Positions 33,044-36,361 of a stretch of 36,361 nt of DNA are shown in pieces. The first letter of the stretch is position 1, and every line of letters starts with the position of its first letter. The notes beneath the pieces were generated by a model that was given only the letters and a program-made list of their open reading frames with translations, was not told the origin of the DNA and ran no database searches. Source of the DNA: Glomus cerebriforme (lineage: Eukaryota > Glomeromycota > Glomeromycetes > Glomerales > Glomeraceae); contig QKYT01000017.1 of the NCBI GenBank assembly GCA_003550305.1, positions 94,405 to 130,765 on the forward strand. The letters are read 5' to 3'. A program made the position numbers and the translations under genes.

Positions 33044-34951
33044 TTATAACAGGTCGAATTCCGCTCCTTCTTTCACGAAAACATCTTCTAAGATAATACT
33101 GATAGGAATGACAGCAGATACTTCTCCATTTTCAAAGGTACCCATATAAATTCCCCACAAAGTACCGTTGTCATCGTAGACTGGAGAACCTGAATCTCCA
33201 TGATCACCTGTACATAACAAATAGTTATTAAAAAAGTCAGATTGACTGAAAAAGGAATTTAATAAATAATGACTTACCAAATTTACCATGATCACCAGTA
33301 ACAATCAAAAATTCAACTTCTACTCCATCATTGAACAAATTATTTACGATTCCACGTTGCCAAGTAGTTAACATTTTTCCATAAGTATGTCCTGTTGACC
33401 TACCGATCTTTTGAACACATACTGTACCAATGTTTTCAATTTGCATATCAATAGTACTCTTGATATCATTAATAATCATATTAGTTCTACATGGTCTGTT
33501 AGAAATTAACTTGTCAATCCACTCATCTACTTCGCAAAATGCATAATCTATAAGGTGTCCGAATTCATCAATACTTAAATTCTGATAATTAATTTTAACA
33601 CAACGGTTTTCATAAGTATCCTAAAAAAAGTAAGGTCAGCACAGTAGTATAAAGAAATCAACAATTTTATTGATTACATATTCCATCTACCTTTCCCAGT
33701 TTGATTATGCCATCTGTATCGCCAACTCCGTGCCTTACAGTAAGTAAGTATTTTTTGTTTGGTTGTCTTTTTTCTTTAAAAATTGCCCCTAGCTTACATA
33801 AACCATTGTTTTCAGAATCACTGATACTAATTCCTGGCTTAAGAGGTTGATAGCTGTGGTAAACTTCATAAGATGATGGTTTAATAGTCCCATAATTAAT
33901 CAATACAGGGAACCCTTTATACTCAGGTGGGACATTATAAACTGGAGTTCCTTTAGCCAAATTTACCGCAGCAATAATGCTTGGTTTTCCATCAACCATT
34001 CCAGGGTATATAAGGGAAAACGGGACCTTTTTTCCAAATTCTTTTCTGAGATCTAATGAGGCTATACCAATTTTTGTATAAATTGTATCATCAAAAACTT
34101 GAGAAACCTTACGATCACCAACCATTGGAGCTATAGACATTTTTATTATTATTAATAAATCATTTTTTAATATGTAATTTTGAAATTAAACATAACGTAC
34201 CGGCAAACTTGAGTACAAGATTTAATCGTTGCAAGTATGTTATATAAAATTGCATATGTGACTCGATCGACAAATCTTGCCCAATTTTTTTGAGTTGTTC
34301 AACAATTTTATCAAGATTTGTAGATATAGAATTACTGAGACTTGGATTGTCAATTTTAAATTTTGACAAATTAAAGTATGTTGTAACATCAAATTCACCC
34401 TCAACAATTTCTATAAGAGCACCAAGTTCTTCGATTCGCTCATCATTCCTACCAAAAATTAATAAACAAATCATTTTATAATGTTAATAATAATCTATAA
34501 ATAATCTAGGAATTTTATTATGCAAAACATACGTCATTTCGGATTTATCTGCTGTTGTATTTTCAAATTCTGAATCACTGATTTCTTTCTCTGAAAAGTA
34601 TCGATAAAGATACTCTCTAATAGTTTTTTTTGCACCTATTTCTTCACCCTTTTCCAAAAAATTTGTGTTAATTATGTATTTGTGGTGCCTTTTCACATAC
34701 GCATATACATTTTTGCATAAATTTTCCTCAGGAGATTTATGTATATTCCAGTCCGAATATTTCTCAATCTCTTCAGAAAGAAGCTCTTCGATTTTTGTGT
34801 GTCCTTCAGTTGAGTCTTTCTCAATGGCATTATTCAGATATGCACTGTAACAAAAGGAAATTAGTAGCAACTTAATACTCATTACCCCGTATATCGTTTT
34901 TATCATTTCTATCACTTACAGTACAGATATGGCTGTTTTCTTTCTTGACAT
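33044..34951 (-). CDS. Trypsin-like serine protease (S1 type) with long N-terminal region, six exons
   Basis: Exons on the minus strand: 34951-34920, 34844-34533, 34448-34201, 34130-33691, 33622-33296 (or -33278), 33207-33044. Introns of 75, 84, 70, 68 and 70-88 nt all have GT...AG. Start MSRKKTAISVL at 34951 joins in frame to AYLNNAIEKDSTEG. The N-terminal ~200 residues are Glu/Lys-rich and unrecognised. Then come the catalytic His in LLTVRHGVG (about 331), a likely Asp in LIDYAFCEVD (about 369) and the Ser in GDHGDSGSPV (about 458). About 506 residues if one 2-base insertion in a TG run (33597-33604) is ignored; as written, this shifts the frame in exon 5. No signal peptide is seen with this start. 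Similar protease domains occur in Rhizophagus proteins, some Crinkler-like. Substrate unknown. Confidence 0.7.
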
Positions 34952-34993
34952 GATGTATTTCGTTAAAAAAGTATGGGTTCTTGAGAGAGAGAA

Positions 34994-35012
34994 ATATATA
35001 AAATATATAGCC
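34994..35012 (-). promoter_or_regulatory. TATA-rich core promoter candidate of the protease gene
   Basis: On the minus strand, CTATATATTTTATATATTTC followed by a CTCTCTCTC stretch lies about 45-60 nt upstream of the ATG at 34951. Position and pyrimidine patch fit a fungal core promoter and start region. No further evidence. Confidence 0.4.
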
Positions 35013-35862
35013 TTAAAAAATTACTGATTCATACGAAAAAAATTACTCATTTGATGTTGTCATGTGTCGTGTGACGTGTGACTCAGGCTGATCAATCGTG
35101 TGCAAAACAGACAGTTTAAAAATGAAATTTATAAAAAATCATATGACGTGAGTTAGTAAAAGACATAACAAGTACAATCCCAATGATTTTACAGCATATC
35201 TTCCTTTCTTAATTCTGAGAAAATAGATGTTACCAGAGATTTTCCAACAATTACATCCTGTGATAATTTTCAAGATCAAGAATCAATTCCACTTTAATCT
35301 CATTAAAAATTTCATGTATCTTTCTGTAATCATGTGGTCATTACATCAATGTGTAACAGTCCGCTGCGTTATCTCCTTGATCTTTGTGTTAGTATAACCT
35401 GACTATTAATTCTCTAACACGTGATATAAGGCCAACTTATTAAATCATGATTATGGTTGAATAAATATATCTTTACTTAACGTTAAAAATTACATAGCAA
35501 AAATTACTATACATGCTTATTTTTGAACTAGCACTGTAGGTAGGCAGGTTTTATTAACTGAAAATATGAATATCATGAATTCTGGATTCAATGAGAATAA
35601 CAAATTAAAGTAAATATAGTGGAGCATAGAACTATATTTAATATAGTGAAGCATAAGTTGTGGTACATAAAATATCTTGTGGAGCAAGAACCACGGTACA
35701 CTTTAGGAGATTTACCTATCCTTTCCATTTAGGTTAGCTTTTCATAATTTTATTTTTCATTTGTTTGTTTGTCTTTGACTTTCTTTCTTCTCTAACTCCT
35801 TTTTTTTTTCTTTTTTTTTTTCATTTAAGTCAGCTCTTTGTCTCTTAGGTTTCATTTTCACT
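35013..35862. other. Intergenic DNA with short repeats and a pyrimidine tract
   Basis: Three short similar words, AGTGGAGCATAGA, AGTGAAGCATAAG and TGTGGAGCAAGAA, are spaced about 30-45 bp apart at 35620-35690. A pyrimidine-rich tract (C/T runs) lies at 35768-35822. No gene is seen. Confidence 0.4.
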
Positions 35863-36183
35863 TTAATTTCCCCCATTACCACCTCTAGAAATAAAATTAA
35901 TCAATCCTGTTGGACCCAAAAGATATTCTCCTCCAATCCTTTTACCCGGACGATTTTCATAAGTTATTTCACCTTCAATGTGAATATGACCAGGTTCTCT
36001 TTGACTTGATATTGATGATAATTTGATCGCTATCGTACCACCCTTAAATCCTCTACCTGCTGGCGTTGCATCTCTTCCTTTTGATCCATTTTCACCCATT
36101 TGTGGTGGATATTGTGAAAAACTTTCACCATCAATTGCATCGATCCCATTATCTCCTATTGCTTCAAATATAATATCACCCAT
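35863..36183 (-). CDS. Gly-rich N-terminal-type protein, short
   Basis: ATG at 36183, 106 residues. It begins MGDIIFEAIGDNGIDAIDGE, has PPQMGENGSKGRDATPAGRG in the middle and ends FISRGGNGGN with a TAA. In Rhizophagus such G-x-x-G / D-G-rich starts usually lead into a much longer Gly-rich protein; here the frame stops just as the GGNGGN repeat begins. The gene may therefore be truncated or continue through an unseen intron or frameshift. I do not assign a function. It lies upstream of the protease gene in the same orientation, with 0.9 kb between them. Confidence 0.5.
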   Translation of the reverse strand: MGDIIFEAIGDNGIDAIDGESFSQYPPQMGENGSKGRDATPAGRGFKGGTIAIKLSSISSQREPGHIHIEGEITYENRPGKRIGGEYLLGPTGLINFISRGGNGGN

Positions 36184-36361
36184 TAAAAAAATATCCCGTT
36201 TTTAAAACTTTTGGATTAAAGTTTTCTATTTTTATCCTCAAAAATAAAAAATTATTAAAAAAAATAAATATATAATAATATTATATCCCAACGTTTATAA
36301 AAATAATATATTTTCGATTACTACACACTTAAAAATATATGTATATATGATATATATATAT
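36184..36361. other. AT-rich 5' flank of the Gly-rich gene
   Basis: Almost only A and T, with ATATAT runs to the window end. It may include that gene's promoter. No other feature is seen. Confidence 0.4.

Noticed and set aside
34131..34140. ATG at 34140 (MSIAPMVGD) as start of the protease
   Set aside because: It falls in the last bases of a 70-nt intron; splicing joins FA to APMVGD in frame with an upstream exon.
34484..34915. Frame starting MIEMIKTIYGVMSIKLLLISF, which looks like a signal peptide
   Set aside because: The hydrophobic start lies in a good 75-nt GT-AG intron (34845-34919, donor GTAAGT, acceptor TTACAG). The upstream exon MSRKKTAISVL joins in frame, so the secreted form is probably an artefact of reading the intron.
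1..36361. CRISPR array, bacterial operon or prophage
   Set aside because: Repeats are dispersed, inverted or coding minisatellites. Genes have spliceosomal introns and eukaryotic domains.

Overview
The window looks like nuclear DNA of an arbuscular mycorrhizal fungus (Glomeromycotina, most like Rhizophagus). It is very AT-rich. Its genes are split by short GT-AG introns, 64-88 nt in every case I could place. Its families are ones expanded in these fungi: kinases with an N-terminal C-x2-C...W-C motif, F-box/LRR and BTB relics, a beta-propeller plus ion-channel protein, an S1-type protease with a long N-terminal region, an Uma2-like protein and a Gly-rich protein. The species is inferred from family style, not from a marker gene.

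Layout. 1-2.7 kb: 5' part of a kinase gene (minus strand, runs off the window), then a BTB relic and an F-box/LRR pseudogene. 2.9-3.1 kb: a small inverted-repeat element. 3.76-7.18 kb: a four-exon channel-like gene (minus strand) with apparent frameshifts and an Asp-rich minisatellite. 7.2-15.3 kb: gene-poor DNA with three further inverted-repeat elements, one inside another and one inside a small broken gene. 15.3-25.4 kb: two nearly identical minus-strand copies of a LINE ORF2 exactly 4972 bp apart, separated by about 1 kb of LINE ORF1 in the opposite orientation. 26.9 kb: a Pif1/Helitron helicase relic. 27.7-31.2 kb: a complete two-exon kinase gene followed by a second copy of the BTB/F-box relics. 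31.9-32.7 kb: an Uma2-like gene with one nonsense codon and one frameshift. 33.0-34.95 kb: a six-exon trypsin-like protease gene. 35.9-36.2 kb: a short Gly-rich gene.

Two themes stand out. First, a block of about 2.6 kb (kinase exon 1, shared upstream DNA, BTB relic, F-box pseudogene) occurs twice in direct orientation about 28.6 kb apart. Second, the LINE shows signs of CpG decay: one long ORF2 frame is broken only by TGA codons, the two copies differ only by transitions that are mostly at CpG, and many ambiguous bases sit where a CpG could be polymorphic.

Many genes carry single small indels, often in homopolymers. Whether these are real decay or assembly error cannot be settled from sequence alone. 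I found no tRNA, rRNA, CRISPR or bacterial operon structure, and nothing that amounts to a clearly new multi-gene system.
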